Source: Acidisphaera sp. S103
GTDB lineage: Bacteria; Pseudomonadota; Alphaproteobacteria; Acetobacterales; Acetobacteraceae
Assembly (NCBI RefSeq): GCF_009765975.1
Contig: NZ_LMUJ01000042.1
Location: forward strand, 285,599-332,646
Direction: 5' to 3'
DNA: 47,048 nucleotides
The notes under the pieces are model-generated. The model had not been told where the DNA came from, searched no databases, and was given only the letters and a program-made list of their open reading frames with translations. The position numbers and the translations under genes were made by a program. Below are positions 16,721 through 25,143 of the stretch, in pieces. Within the stretch, counting starts at the first letter, position 1. Each line of letters opens with the position of its first letter.

Positions 16721-16738
16721 GTAAGGATATAACCTTAC
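16721..16738. promoter_or_regulatory. Palindromic operator candidate of prlF-yhaV
   Basis: GTAAGG-atataa-CCTTAC is a perfect six-bp inverted repeat, 23 bases upstream of the prlF start and next to the TATAAC promoter-like sequence. PrlF-type antitoxins bind DNA through a swapped-hairpin AbrB domain, so autorepression through this site is likely. Confidence 0.5.
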
Positions 16739-16760
16739 GTTCGGACTGAGGAGGCCCGCT

Positions 16761-17072
16761 ATGTCCGTGATCGAAGCAGTCTGTACCATTACCGCCAAGG
16801 GACAAACAACCGTGCCCAAGGCGGTCCGCCAGGCGCTCGGGGTCAGCTACGGCGGACGCGTTACCTTCCGGGTGGAGGACGGCACTGTCAGCGTTCACGC
16901 CGCCGCCGAAGCTGACGAAGACCCATTCCTGGCCTTGCTGGAGCGTGACATCGCAGCCCGGCCGGAGGCACTCGTCCCGCTCACGCCGGAACTGGCGGCC
17001 CGCATGACGGCCGCGACGCAGGGCGTGGCAGCCGATCCCGACGCACCGATCGAGGGCGACGTGGCCCTGTAG
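16761..17072 (+). CDS. prlF: PrlF/SohA-type antitoxin (AbrB/MazE fold)
   Basis: 103 aa. The N-terminus CTITAKGQTTVPKAVRQALG and VTFRVEDGTVSV is the AbrB swapped-hairpin DNA-binding domain of PrlF. The acidic C-terminal half should wrap the toxin. It has GAGGAGG seven bases before ATG. The toxin gene follows seven bases downstream. PrlF is known to neutralise YhaV and to repress its own operon. Confidence 0.85.
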   Translation: MSVIEAVCTITAKGQTTVPKAVRQALGVSYGGRVTFRVEDGTVSVHAAAEADEDPFLALLERDIAARPEALVPLTPELAARMTAATQGVAADPDAPIEGDVAL

Positions 17073-17079
17073 TCCGACC

Positions 17080-17568
17080 ATGCTGCAATGCCACGGCTGG
17101 CGGCTGGCCGGCCATCCGCTGCTGCTGGATCAGCTCGACAGACTGATCACCGCGGCCGAACGCGCCCGCATATCCGACGCGGCTGGCTGGCAGGGCAACG
17201 CCAACGTGAAACTGCTGGCCACGCTACGCGACCTTATGCTCGACCGTGTGCCGCGCGACCCGCTCGCCACTGAGTTCCGTCAGGGTAACACGCTGGGTCC
17301 GGCGCACCGGCACTGGTTTCGCGCCAAGTTCGGCGCCAATCGGTTTCGGCTGTTCCTCCGAGCTGATTCCGCATCACGGATCATCGTCTACGCCTGGGTC
17401 AACGACCGCGACACACTGCGCAAGGCCAGTGCCGCGAGCGATCCTTATGCAGTGTTTGCCCGCATGCTCGCCCATGGCAATCCACCCGATACCTGGCCGG
17501 GTTTGCTCGCTGCGGCACAGGACCCGGCGACGCTGCAACGTTTCGCGGCGGTCGCACCCAAGCCCTGA
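17080..17568 (+). CDS. yhaV: YhaV ribonuclease toxin
   Basis: 162 aa. YhaV is a RelE-superfamily mRNA interferase. Family motifs seen are GWRLAGHPLLLDQLDRL at the N-terminus, FRQGNTLGPAHRHWFRAKFG and FRLFLRADSASRIIVYAWVN, and the later DTLRKASAASDPYAVF. Length is normal (E. coli YhaV is about 154 aa), so it may be intact. It is the second gene of the prlF-yhaV operon. A strong hairpin follows at 17586-17600. Confidence 0.88.
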   Translation: MLQCHGWRLAGHPLLLDQLDRLITAAERARISDAAGWQGNANVKLLATLRDLMLDRVPRDPLATEFRQGNTLGPAHRHWFRAKFGANRFRLFLRADSASRIIVYAWVNDRDTLRKASAASDPYAVFARMLAHGNPPDTWPGLLAAAQDPATLQRFAAVAPKP

Positions 17569-17585
17569 CCCGGCGGAGCCAGGCC

Positions 17586-17600
17586 CCCCGGGAGCCGGGG
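17586..17600. terminator. Bidirectional hairpin between convergent genes
   Basis: CCCCGG-gag-CCGGGG sits between the yhaV stop and the acyl-CoA synthetase stop. There is no clear T-tract on either strand, so termination is inferred from position. Confidence 0.4.
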
Positions 17601-17605
17601 CATTC

Positions 17606-19309
17606 TCAGTGCAACCGTGCCACGACCTCAGCGTTGGCGCGCATCACCAGGACGCGGCGGATCTTGTGCGACGGTGTCAGCAGGCCGTTCTCGATGGTGA
17701 AGGGCGCCACCACCGCGTGCCTGCGGATGCGTTCTGTCACCGACAGCCGCAGGTTGGTCCGGTTGACCGCCAGGGCCACCGCCACGTCGTCGTAGCCCTC
17801 CGCCGGGACGACCAGGGCGCTGACGCCGCTGCGCCCTTCCCCGGTCACCACGGCCTGGGCGATCTCGGTTTCGGCCATCAGCATGCCCTCGATCTTGGCC
17901 GGTGAGACGTTTTCGCCGCCGGACAGGACGATCATGTCCTTCTTCCGGTCGGTGATCCGCAGATAACCCCGATCCAGTTCGCCGATATCGCCGGTGTGCA
18001 GCCAGCCGTCCTGGATCGCTGCGGCGGTGTCCGCCGGCCGGTTCCAGTAGCCGTCCATGACCAGGCCGCCGCGCACCAGAATCTCTCCATCGTCGGCGAG
18101 GCGCAGTTCGACCCCGTCCAGCGGCTTGCCGACGGTGTCTATCCGGATGGCGTCCGGCGGGTTGGCGCTGATGACGGGGCCGGCCTCGGTCTGGCCGTAG
18201 CCCTGCATGATCCGCAGCCCGAGCGCCTGGAAGAAACGGCCGACCTCCGGTTCCAGGCGCGCCCCGCCGGACATGGCGGCGACCAGCCGTCCGCCGAAGC
18301 GGGCGCGGACCTTGGCGCGCACCAGCCGGTCCAGCAGCGGATCGAGCGCCTGTTCCGCCAGCGTCAGCCGAACGCCGTCCAGCCGCTTCAGGCCAGCCGT
18401 CACCGCCATCTGGAACAGCCTGCGGCGGAATGGCTTTTCGCGGGCCACCTGGGTCAGCACGCGGGCGCGGATCACCTCCAGCACGCGCGGCACGGCGGTC
18501 AGGATGGTCGGGCGGACGGTCAGCATGTCGGCGGCAAGATGCTCGACGCCGCGGGCGTAGACGATTTCCGTTCCCAGGCTCAGAAAGAAGAATTGCCCCA
18601 CCGTATGTTCGTAGCTGTGCGAGACCGGCAGGTAAGACAGGTATGTCTCGTCCTTCAGCCGCAGCGGCCGTACCAGCTCGAACGCGCCGGCGCAGTTGGA
18701 CAGGATGCAGCGGTGCGGCAGCATCACCCCGCGCGGCGACCCGCCGGTGCCGGAGGTATAGATCAGGCACGCCAGCGCCGTCGCCGGGATGCCGGCAGCT
18801 TCCAGCGCGATGTCGTCCAGTGGGCTCTGGTCCTGGACCAGGCTGTCCCACGCGATGATCCGTGTGGCGCCATCGGCTGGCGGCGCGTCCATCACCACCA
18901 GCAAATCCAGACCGTCGACCTTGGCCGCCGCCGCCAGCAGCCGTTCGGCGAGCGCCGCCGAGGAGACGATCGCCACGCGGGCGCCCGAGTCGCGCAGCAG
19001 ATGCGCGTGATCGTCGACCGTGTTCGTCGTGTAGGCCGGCACCGGAACCACCCTTGTGGCCATCAGCGCCGTCTCCGCGATCGGGAATTCCGGCCGGTTC
19101 TCCATGCACAGGACGACGCGGTCCCCCGCCGACACGCCCGCCGCACGCAAACCACGGGCAACCGAGGCTGCCATGCGGCCGAACTCGCCCCAGGTGGTGG
19201 ACTGCCAGCGCCCATCGCGCCACGCCCGCAGCATTGGCTTGCCGGGCCAGCCGCGCGCCAGGGCAAACATCATGGAGGCCAGGTTCGGCCATGTCGGGTA
19301 GGTCTGCAC
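17606..19309 (-). CDS. AMP-dependent acyl-CoA synthetase (long-chain fatty acid type)
   Basis: 567 aa, adenylate-forming family. The P-loop reads CLIYTSGTGGSPRGVMLPH, followed by YLPVSHSYEH, the adenine-binding QGYGQTEAGPVIS, the GWLHTGDIG hinge region and the RKKDMIVLSGGENVSP loop. The C-terminal catalytic Lys lies in SHKIRRVLV. It activates a carboxylic acid with ATP and joins it to CoA. Resemblance to FadD15/ACSL-type enzymes suggests long-chain fatty acids. It has its own transcription unit. Confidence 0.88.
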   Translation of the reverse strand: MQTYPTWPNLASMMFALARGWPGKPMLRAWRDGRWQSTTWGEFGRMAASVARGLRAAGVSAGDRVVLCMENRPEFPIAETALMATRVVPVPAYTTNTVDDHAHLLRDSGARVAIVSSAALAERLLAAAAKVDGLDLLVVMDAPPADGATRIIAWDSLVQDQSPLDDIALEAAGIPATALACLIYTSGTGGSPRGVMLPHRCILSNCAGAFELVRPLRLKDETYLSYLPVSHSYEHTVGQFFFLSLGTEIVYARGVEHLAADMLTVRPTILTAVPRVLEVIRARVLTQVAREKPFRRRLFQMAVTAGLKRLDGVRLTLAEQALDPLLDRLVRAKVRARFGGRLVAAMSGGARLEPEVGRFFQALGLRIMQGYGQTEAGPVISANPPDAIRIDTVGKPLDGVELRLADDGEILVRGGLVMDGYWNRPADTAAAIQDGWLHTGDIGELDRGYLRITDRKKDMIVLSGGENVSPAKIEGMLMAETEIAQAVVTGEGRSGVSALVVPAEGYDDVAVALAVNRTNLRLSVTERIRRHAVVAPFTIENGLLTPSHKIRRVLVMRANAEVVARLH

Positions 19310-19386
19310 GCATCCTCCGCTGCCGGCGGGCGGGTCATGCGGCCAGCCCTTTGACGTTCGCCTCTCCTAGCTTACATGTCCGAACG

Positions 19387-21198
19387 ATGCAGCAGGCCAG
19401 GGACACGAAATCCGCCATGAACGATGCAACTGCCGCCCAAACCGAATCCCTCCCGGCCTGGGACCTGACCGATCTTTACCCGTCCCCCGACAGCAAGGAG
19501 GTCGCCGCCGACCTGACCTGGGCGGAACGGCAGGCGAAGGCCTTCGCCCAGGCGCATGCGGGGACGCTGGCCAGCCTGTCCGGCGCCGCGCTCGCCACGG
19601 TGATCGCCGAGTATGAACGCATCCAGGAACGGCTGGGCCGCGTCGCGTCCTATGCGCAACTGCTGTTCGCAGGTGATTCCAACGACGCCGCGATCGGCCG
19701 CTTCTACCAGACGGTGAACGAACGGGTGACCGCGATCGGCAGCGACCTGATCTTCTTCGCGCTGGAGATGAACCGCATCGACGACACGGTGCTGGAAAAC
19801 AAGCTGGCCGATCCGGCGCTGGCCCGCTACCGGCCGTGGCTGCGCGACCTGCGGGTGTTCCGGCCGCACCAACTCAGCGACGACCTGGAAAAGCTGACGC
19901 ATGAGCGCGACCTGACCGCCAGCGCCGCCTGGTCGCGGCTGTTCGACGAAACCATCGCCGCCATGCGGATCAAGTTCGATGGCGAGGATCTGACCGTCAG
20001 CGCCACGCTGAACAAACTGTCCGACCGTGACCGTTCCGTGCGGGAGGCCGCCGGCAAGGCCATCGGCTCCGCGTTTGGCGACAATATCAGGCTGTTCTCG
20101 CTGATCACCAACACCCTGGCGAAGGACAAGGAGATCGAGGACACGTGGCGCCGCTACCCTCGCCCCGGCAGCTACCGCAATCGTGCCAACATGGTGGAGG
20201 ATGGAGTCGTCGACGCCCTGGCCACCGCGGTGCGCCAGTCGTACCCCCGGTTGTCGCACCGCTACTACCAGATGAAGGCCAAGTGGCTGGGCCTACCGAA
20301 GCTGCAGCACTGGGACCGCAACGCGCCGCTGCCGAACGACGATGACCGGCTGATCGAATGGCCGGACGCCACGCGGCAGGTGCTGGATGCGTATGGCGCG
20401 TTCAGTCCGGAACTGGCCTCCGTGGGGCGGCGGTTCTTCGACAATGCCTGGATCGATGCAAGGCTGACCCCGGGGAAGTCCGGTGGTGCCTTCGCCCATC
20501 CGACCGTACCCAGCGTGCATCCCTATTTGCTGCTGAACTATCACGGCAAGACGCGCGACGTGATGACGTTGGCCCACGAGCTCGGGCACGGCGTGCACCA
20601 GGTGCTGGCCGGCCCGCAGGGCGCGCTGATGTCCGGAACCCCGCTGACCCTGGCGGAAACCGCGAGCGTGTTCGGCGAGATGCTGACATTTCGTTCATTG
20701 CTGGATTCGGCCAAGCCGGCACAGCGCCGGCTGATGCTGGCGGCGAAGACCGAGGACATGCTGAACACCGTCGTCCGCCAGGTCGCGTTCTATCAGTTCG
20801 AAACCCTGTTGCACGACGAACGCCGCTCGGGAGAACTGCTGCCGGAACGGATCGGTGAGCTGTGGATGCAGGTGCAGACCGAAAGCCTGGGGCCAGCATT
20901 CGAGTTCACCCCGGAATACAGCGTGTTCTGGTCGTATGTGCCGCACTTCATTCACTCGCCGTTCTATGTGTATGCGTATGCGTTCGGGGATTGCCTGGTG
21001 AACGCGCTGTATTCGGTGTTCCAGGGCGGCCATCCGGGGTTCCAGGCGAAGTATCTGGACATGCTGCGGGCCGGCGGGACGAAGCGGCACAAGGAGCTGC
21101 TGGCGCCGTTCGGCCTGGACGCGTCCGATCCAGCGTTCTGGAACAAGGGGCTGGACGTGATCTCCGGGTTTATCGACGAACTTGAGGTGGGCGGCTGA
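19387..21198 (+). CDS. pepF: M3-family oligoendopeptidase F
   Basis: 603 aa from the ATG at 19387; an ATG ten codons on, starting MNDATAAQ, is an alternative. The zinc site is LAHELGHGVHQ with His397, Glu398 and His401, and the distal Glu lies in LAETASVFGEML, as in thimet-type M3 peptidases. The N-terminal domain with WDLTDLYPS is the usual PepF opening. It cleaves short peptides in the cytoplasm, probably in protein turnover. A single-gene unit. Confidence 0.9.
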   Translation: MQQARDTKSAMNDATAAQTESLPAWDLTDLYPSPDSKEVAADLTWAERQAKAFAQAHAGTLASLSGAALATVIAEYERIQERLGRVASYAQLLFAGDSNDAAIGRFYQTVNERVTAIGSDLIFFALEMNRIDDTVLENKLADPALARYRPWLRDLRVFRPHQLSDDLEKLTHERDLTASAAWSRLFDETIAAMRIKFDGEDLTVSATLNKLSDRDRSVREAAGKAIGSAFGDNIRLFSLITNTLAKDKEIEDTWRRYPRPGSYRNRANMVEDGVVDALATAVRQSYPRLSHRYYQMKAKWLGLPKLQHWDRNAPLPNDDDRLIEWPDATRQVLDAYGAFSPELASVGRRFFDNAWIDARLTPGKSGGAFAHPTVPSVHPYLLLNYHGKTRDVMTLAHELGHGVHQVLAGPQGALMSGTPLTLAETASVFGEMLTFRSLLDSAKPAQRRLMLAAKTEDMLNTVVRQVAFYQFETLLHDERRSGELLPERIGELWMQVQTESLGPAFEFTPEYSVFWSYVPHFIHSPFYVYAYAFGDCLVNALYSVFQGGHPGFQAKYLDMLRAGGTKRHKELLAPFGLDASDPAFWNKGLDVISGFIDELEVGG

Positions 21199-21259
21199 GT
21201 CTTAAGACTCAGGCCCTTCTAAAATTCGGCCCGTGGGAGTCACGGCCATGGCATCGCTC

Positions 21260-21302
21260 TTTTAAGGCAGATTAAGCGGGATAAGGGGGGATGAGGGGGA
21301 TG
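21260..21302 (+). repeat. Left inverted repeat flanking the GxxExxY cassette
   Basis: A segment of about 43 bases that includes ATTAAGCGGGATAAGG recurs in inverted form at 21671-21715 with only a few mismatches. The pair brackets the GxxExxY remnant. Confidence 0.7.
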
Positions 21303-21312
21303 GCGCTCGCAA

Positions 21313-21660
21313 TCAGGCCTGGGCGGTGATGCGGCGGATTTCGACTTTGGGTTGGCCGACGTTAATCAGTAGCCACAGGGACTTGCCGGTCGCCAGCAAG
21401 TAATTTCGGCATCGCGAGATATGCGTGTTGCTCAACGCGCCGACCACTTTGAGTTCGACGATGACCTGATCCTCGACAAGCAGGTCGGCTGCATATTTGC
21501 CAACAATCACGTCGTCGCAAAAGACCACGATTCCTCGCTGCTGCAGCCTGGACTTTCGCATCTCATGCGCAAGGGCATTCTCGTAGACTCAACGAACCCA
21601 TGACCGAGCGGATCGGCAACCCGAAAAGCACACCCAACGATCCGTTCGGTGACCGACGCC
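21313..21660 (-). pseudogene. GxxExxY-family protein, frameshifted
   Basis: The last 82 codons (from 21561 down) are open and contain the nuclease-like core GKYAADLLVEDQVIVELK. Upstream in the same frame is VYENALAHE, blocked by a TGA just before it. The preceding family residues continue in another frame, reading CAFRVADPLGHGFVES. The G-x-x-E-x-x-Y signature is thus split between frames, consistent with a small deletion near 21585-21590. Members are small proteins of unknown function related to nuclease folds, and are often found in repeat-bounded cassettes, as here. Confidence 0.7.
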
Positions 21661-21670
21661 CACAACCGCG

Positions 21671-21715
21671 CATCCCCTTCATCCCCTCCTTATCCCGCTA
21701 ATCCGTCTTATAAAA
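21671..21715 (-). repeat. Right inverted repeat flanking the GxxExxY cassette
   Basis: Inverted partner of 21260-21302. The shared core on the opposite strand is ATTAGCGGGATAAGG followed by a G-rich run that ends GGGGATG in both copies. It may mark the ends of a small mobilised cassette of about 455 bp. Confidence 0.7.
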
Positions 21716-21944
21716 CCTGCCTTGGCGTCCGTGCCGACGCCTGAAGGGGGCGAGCATGGCGTTGCTCGGCGTTGGCCTGATAGGGCTGACGGGGACAAAA
21801 CGACGCTGATTTGGCCACCTCTTGACTCGTCATGGCCCGGCATCAGCCAGCCTGGGCTGTCTGCCACGATAAAGTAACGGATCAGACTTCGCCGGCGCAT
21901 GTTGGGCCAGCGCGGGATCAACCGTTGCGGAACGTTTCACCGCA

Positions 21945-22178
21945 TCATTGGTTGCGCGTCACGTAGGCCCGCAGCCCGGGGGCGGTAAAGCGCGAGACCG
22001 GCAGAACAGCGAAGTCCGCATCGGCCGCAGCGATCAAACGGCGCACCAGTTGCGCCCCGTCATCGTCACCTGGTTCGCGCAGATAGGGCGTGACCTCGTG
22101 ATCGGCGGCGGTCAGAAGTTCCGCCGTCAGCGCGTCCAGCAACGCCGCCAGATCGTGTTCCGGATTCCAGTCCGTCAT
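21945..22178 (-). CDS. Hypothetical 77-aa acidic protein coupled to the sigma-like gene
   Basis: Starts at the ATG at 22178, which overlaps the TGA of the sigma-like gene (ATGA), with GGAGGCAC upstream inside that gene. It is acidic, helical at first (EHDLAALLDALTAELLTAA) and ends in LPVSRFTAPGLRAYVTRNQ. There is no membrane segment. Tight coupling with a sigma factor raises the idea of a regulator such as a small anti-sigma protein, but nothing in the sequence proves it. Confidence 0.6.
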   Translation of the reverse strand: MTDWNPEHDLAALLDALTAELLTAADHEVTPYLREPGDDDGAQLVRRLIAAADADFAVLPVSRFTAPGLRAYVTRNQ

Positions 22179-22759
22179 GGTGTGCCTCCGCACAAGCCAG
22201 CCCGCAGAAGCGCCCGCCGCATGCGCCGGCGCGCGCTGTCATAGGCCAGCGACGACAGGCCGTGCTTGCCGCGGATGTCCTCGGCCGACAGTCCATCCGC
22301 CAGTCCCGAGACAATCTGCAAGGCGGTCTGATCGCCGGCGAACAGGCGATAGATCGCGGCGATCGCTTCTCCGGCGGCCAAAACCCGCTCCTGGTCCGGT
22401 GCCGGGCAGGCGATCGTCCGGGATACCGAACCGGGGTCATGCGCGGACAGGATCAGGTCGGCTTCGCGCCGCCGCTTGCGCCAGATCTCGTCGCAGATGC
22501 TGCGCATCACGCCGGCCAGGAACACCAGCAGCGGCACACCGGGCGGCCATTGCCGCGAGCCGTCCAGCGCGCGCGCCAGAGCCTCATGCAACAGATCGGA
22601 CCAGGCGACGCCCTGCGGCAGGCCGCGTGCCCGCAGCCGAGCCAGGGCTTGCAGGCGCAGCAGGTCGGTGTCGGACAGCCCCGCCAGCGCACGCGAGACG
22701 GCCGCCGCCGAATCCGTTGCGTCGATCGCGGCGCATGGGTTGAACTCCGGCATCTCCAT
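22175..22759 (-). CDS. ECF-like RNA polymerase sigma factor
   Basis: 194 aa from the ATG at 22759. A divergent sigma-70 layout is visible: a region-2-like part with WSDLLHEALARALDG and FLAGVMRSICDEIWRKRRRE, a Pro/Ala linker, and a region-4-like helix-turn-helix with ADGLSAEDIRGKHGLS then AYDSARRRMRRALL. It would recruit RNA polymerase to specific promoters. It is divergent from the PCMT-like gene and overlaps the start of the 77-aa gene. The region-2 match is weak, so a related DNA-binding role is possible. Confidence 0.6.
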   Translation of the reverse strand: MEMPEFNPCAAIDATDSAAAVSRALAGLSDTDLLRLQALARLRARGLPQGVAWSDLLHEALARALDGSRQWPPGVPLLVFLAGVMRSICDEIWRKRRREADLILSAHDPGSVSRTIACPAPDQERVLAAGEAIAAIYRLFAGDQTALQIVSGLADGLSAEDIRGKHGLSSLAYDSARRRMRRALLRAGLCGGTP

Positions 22760-22875
22760 CACGGAGACTATGCGCGTCCCCGCCCCGCGCGCGGACACTG
22801 CTCCCCAAAAATATCGCCTGTCCGGACCTGCCGCACCCACGCGCCTTTCCCCACATCAACCGCGGGAGAAGCCGC

Positions 22876-23709
22876 ATGGACATCGACACGATACGCGCCG
22901 CCTTTGCCCAGGAACTACGCTACGTGGCCCATATCCGGTCCGGCCGGATCGTCCAGGCCTTCGCGACGGTCCCGCGCGAACGTTTCCTCGGACCGCGGCC
23001 GTGGCTGGTCGCCGACTTCGCCGAGGGCCACTGGACCGCCCCCGACGACGATCCCGGCGCGGCCTGCCACAACGTGGTGTTTGCCATCGACGCCGCCCGC
23101 AACCTCAACAACGGTCATCCCGAGTTCTGGGCTCGTTTGCTCGACAAACTGGACATCCGCCCCGGCGACACGGTGTACCATATCGGCGCCGGCACCGGCT
23201 ATTACACCGCCATCATGGCGGAACTGACCGGCCCCGAAGGCACCGTCATCGCCGCCGAGATCGACCCCGGCCTCGCCGAACGGGCACGCACCAACCTGGC
23301 GCCGGCGGCGAACGTCCATGTCGTCGCCGGCGACGGCACGTCGTACGATCCCGGCCAAGTCGATGTGATCGTGGTGAACGCCGGCGCGACCCATCCAATG
23401 CCGGCGTGGCTCGACGCGTTGATGCCCGGAGGACGGATGCTGCTGCCGCTGACCGCCGACACCCTGCTCGGCACCGTGTTCCGGATCGAGCGCCTGGCGA
23501 AACCGGGGGCCTACGCCGCCGCTGCCGTGTCCGGCGTTTCCATCTATCCGTGCGCCGGCGCACGGACGCCGCAAGCCGCGCGATCGCTGACCCGGGCACT
23601 CGGTGAGGGCGGACAGAACTTCGTGCGTTCGCTGCGACGGGATCCGCACACCCCTGACGCCACCTGCTGGCTGCATGGCGACACATGTTGCCTGTCGATA
23701 CAGCCCTGA
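22876..23709 (+). CDS. PCMT-like (protein-L-isoaspartate) SAM methyltransferase
   Basis: 277 aa. The N-terminal helix with RIVQAFATVPRERFLGP and the SAM motif VYHIGAGTGYYTAIMAEL, followed by VIAAEIDPGLAERAR and VIVVNAGATHPMPAWLD, are as in PCMT-type enzymes that repair isoaspartate. The usual PCMT active-site loop is less well preserved, so the substrate may differ. It stands alone, divergent from the sigma-like gene with about 115 bases between them. Confidence 0.75.
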   Translation: MDIDTIRAAFAQELRYVAHIRSGRIVQAFATVPRERFLGPRPWLVADFAEGHWTAPDDDPGAACHNVVFAIDAARNLNNGHPEFWARLLDKLDIRPGDTVYHIGAGTGYYTAIMAELTGPEGTVIAAEIDPGLAERARTNLAPAANVHVVAGDGTSYDPGQVDVIVVNAGATHPMPAWLDALMPGGRMLLPLTADTLLGTVFRIERLAKPGAYAAAAVSGVSIYPCAGARTPQAARSLTRALGEGGQNFVRSLRRDPHTPDATCWLHGDTCCLSIQP

Positions 23710-23853
23710 CGGACGTGCACGAACCGTTCCCGCCCACTCCGCCGGCCGGAAGCGGCCGCTGCTTCAGCGTCTCCCGCTACTCGAGCGAAACGATCCTCGC
23801 CGCCGGCGTGGGCGGCAGCGGCAAATCGTTGGAGTCCACCACACAACGCCCGA

Positions 23854-23925
23854 TCATTGCACCAGAGCCATCCACACGACCAGCAAACTGAAAGCCATCC
23901 CGACGACAGTGATATACAGGCGCAT
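23854..23925 (-). CDS. 23-aa single-helix membrane peptide
   Basis: ATG at 23925 with CAGGAGACGG at good spacing. The peptide is essentially one membrane helix, MRLYITVVGMAFSLLVVWMA plus three residues, then TGA. Good ribosome binding site, hydrophobic design and isolation in a spacer argue it is real. Function unknown. Confidence 0.5.
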   Translation of the reverse strand: MRLYITVVGMAFSLLVVWMALVQ

Positions 23926-24022
23926 CGTACCGTCTCCTGTCTCAATGGAGACAAGGTGCCGGCCGAGGCGTTATCGCACCGTGAGCCGATCGAGAGGCGC
24001 CTTCAGGACCGCCGCTCCGCTG

Positions 24023-24223
24023 TCACCAGCCGCCGAACCAGATACCCACACCGTGTACAATGCCGATCGGGAAAAATGATGCGGCCGCGACCAAAAGCGA
24101 CCAGCGATCGTTCGCGGCGCAAAAGACGATCGATGTAAGCCATGCCGAATATGCCAACGCAGCCGGCACGAGAAAGGAGACCGCGGTCGGGATGTCCATG
24201 GAGCCAAAGCGGGCGACGCGCAT
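24023..24223 (-). CDS. 66-aa small membrane protein
   Basis: ATG at 24223 with AGAGG five bases upstream. Two hydrophobic stretches (about 14-32 and 44-64) with VPAALAYSAWLTSIVFC and FFPIGIVHGVGIWFGGW suggest a two-helix membrane protein. It is in line with the 23-aa peptide gene 97 bases downstream and both may share a transcript. I do not recognise a family. Confidence 0.5.
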   Translation of the reverse strand: MRVARFGSMDIPTAVSFLVPAALAYSAWLTSIVFCAANDRWSLLVAAASFFPIGIVHGVGIWFGGW

Positions 24224-24808
24224 TTTAACCTCTATTGTCCACTGCCATTCCCGGCCTCACCTGCCGGCTACCCGCCCCCCTGCCCCGTCGCAGTTCGTTA
24301 ACGCGGCATCGACGCACGCGGGTGCGGCACCCCATCAAGATAGCATCCCTTACACCAGAGACCCAAGACTCTGCTCGAACTGTCCGGATGGCTGAGCCGC
24401 GGGCATCCTGACACGCCCGCCAGCCATGCGGAACCGCCGCACAGCGGGATGCAAACGAAAAATCTACTGTCAGGTTCACAGCCGATGCCGCGGCCAAGAC
24501 AGGCCCCCCCGAGCGCGTCCCGCGCGTTTTATCTTGAACGGATCCTCGAACGGATCCTCGCTCACAACGAGACCCGGATTGGCCTCGTCAGCCGTCAGAT
24601 CAGCCGAATGGTTGCTAAAAATTAAACACCTGTCAGTCGCTCTCTCGTGCGGCGGGCGATCGAGCGATTTCGCAAAATCTTGAATAATGGCGCTTGAGTC
24701 AGCTCTGGGCAGCCAGTGATTGCCTCTCACGAAGGCGTCGAACGATGGCCAAGGCCGAGGCCGCCGCTGCCCCTCTCACGCCACAGCCGTCAGTTCCCCA
24801 TCATCGAC
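24224..24808. other. Stretch without a recognisable gene
   Basis: No open frame here has convincing codon character. The one feature of note is a perfect tandem 12-bp repeat (GAACGGATCCTC twice) at 24536-24559. The sequence around 24590-24700 is lower in GC. It may be decayed DNA at the edge of the accessory island. Confidence 0.4.
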
Positions 24809-25051
24809 CTAGCGCGCGGTGCCGCCCAGATGGATGACCAGTTCAGATGGTCCTTGGAAGCCATCGAACATCGTCGCAGGCAGCATCGCGTCCCCATCCG
24901 TCCAGCGCAACCCGGTCTCCGGCTCGAACGCATGGAACCCTGCCGTCAACAGCGCATCGTCCCCCCGGACCACCCGGAACCGCGTCCCGTCGCCCAGTCC
25001 CGTGACGGCGGGCGACGGCCTGCCATCCGCGCCTTTTCCCAAGACCCACAC
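24809..25051 (-). pseudogene. C-terminal remnant resembling Hint-domain proteins
   Basis: An 80-codon frame ends with GFHAFEPETGLRWTDGDA and GPSELVIHLGGTAR. This resembles the C-terminal tail seen on Hint-domain secreted proteins of Acetobacteraceae. The Hint domain itself is absent, and the first 20 codons are made of the dispersed repeat at 25003-25140 (reading GKGADGRPSPAV). It is thus a truncated remnant that the repeat has run into. The family call is from memory of the motif and is tentative. Confidence 0.35.
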
Positions 25052-25140
25052 AGCGAGGCGAGGATGGCGGGCCTACGCCCACCATGCCATGCGGTGCCGA
25101 CGGCACCCGCCAAATGATTCGGTTTATTCGCTGCGAGCCC
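25003..25140 (-). repeat. Dispersed two-unit repeat, copy 1
   Basis: About 138 bp that recur inverted at 31741-31878. The part from 25057 to 25140 shows only about three differences; the rest is about 80 percent alike by eye. It contains a palindromic unit, CATGGTGGGC next to CCCGCCATC on the minus strand, and a second unit like the hairpin at 4438-4459. Similarity stops at the TA that borders the IS630-type element. Confidence 0.8.
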
Positions 25141-25143
25141 TTA

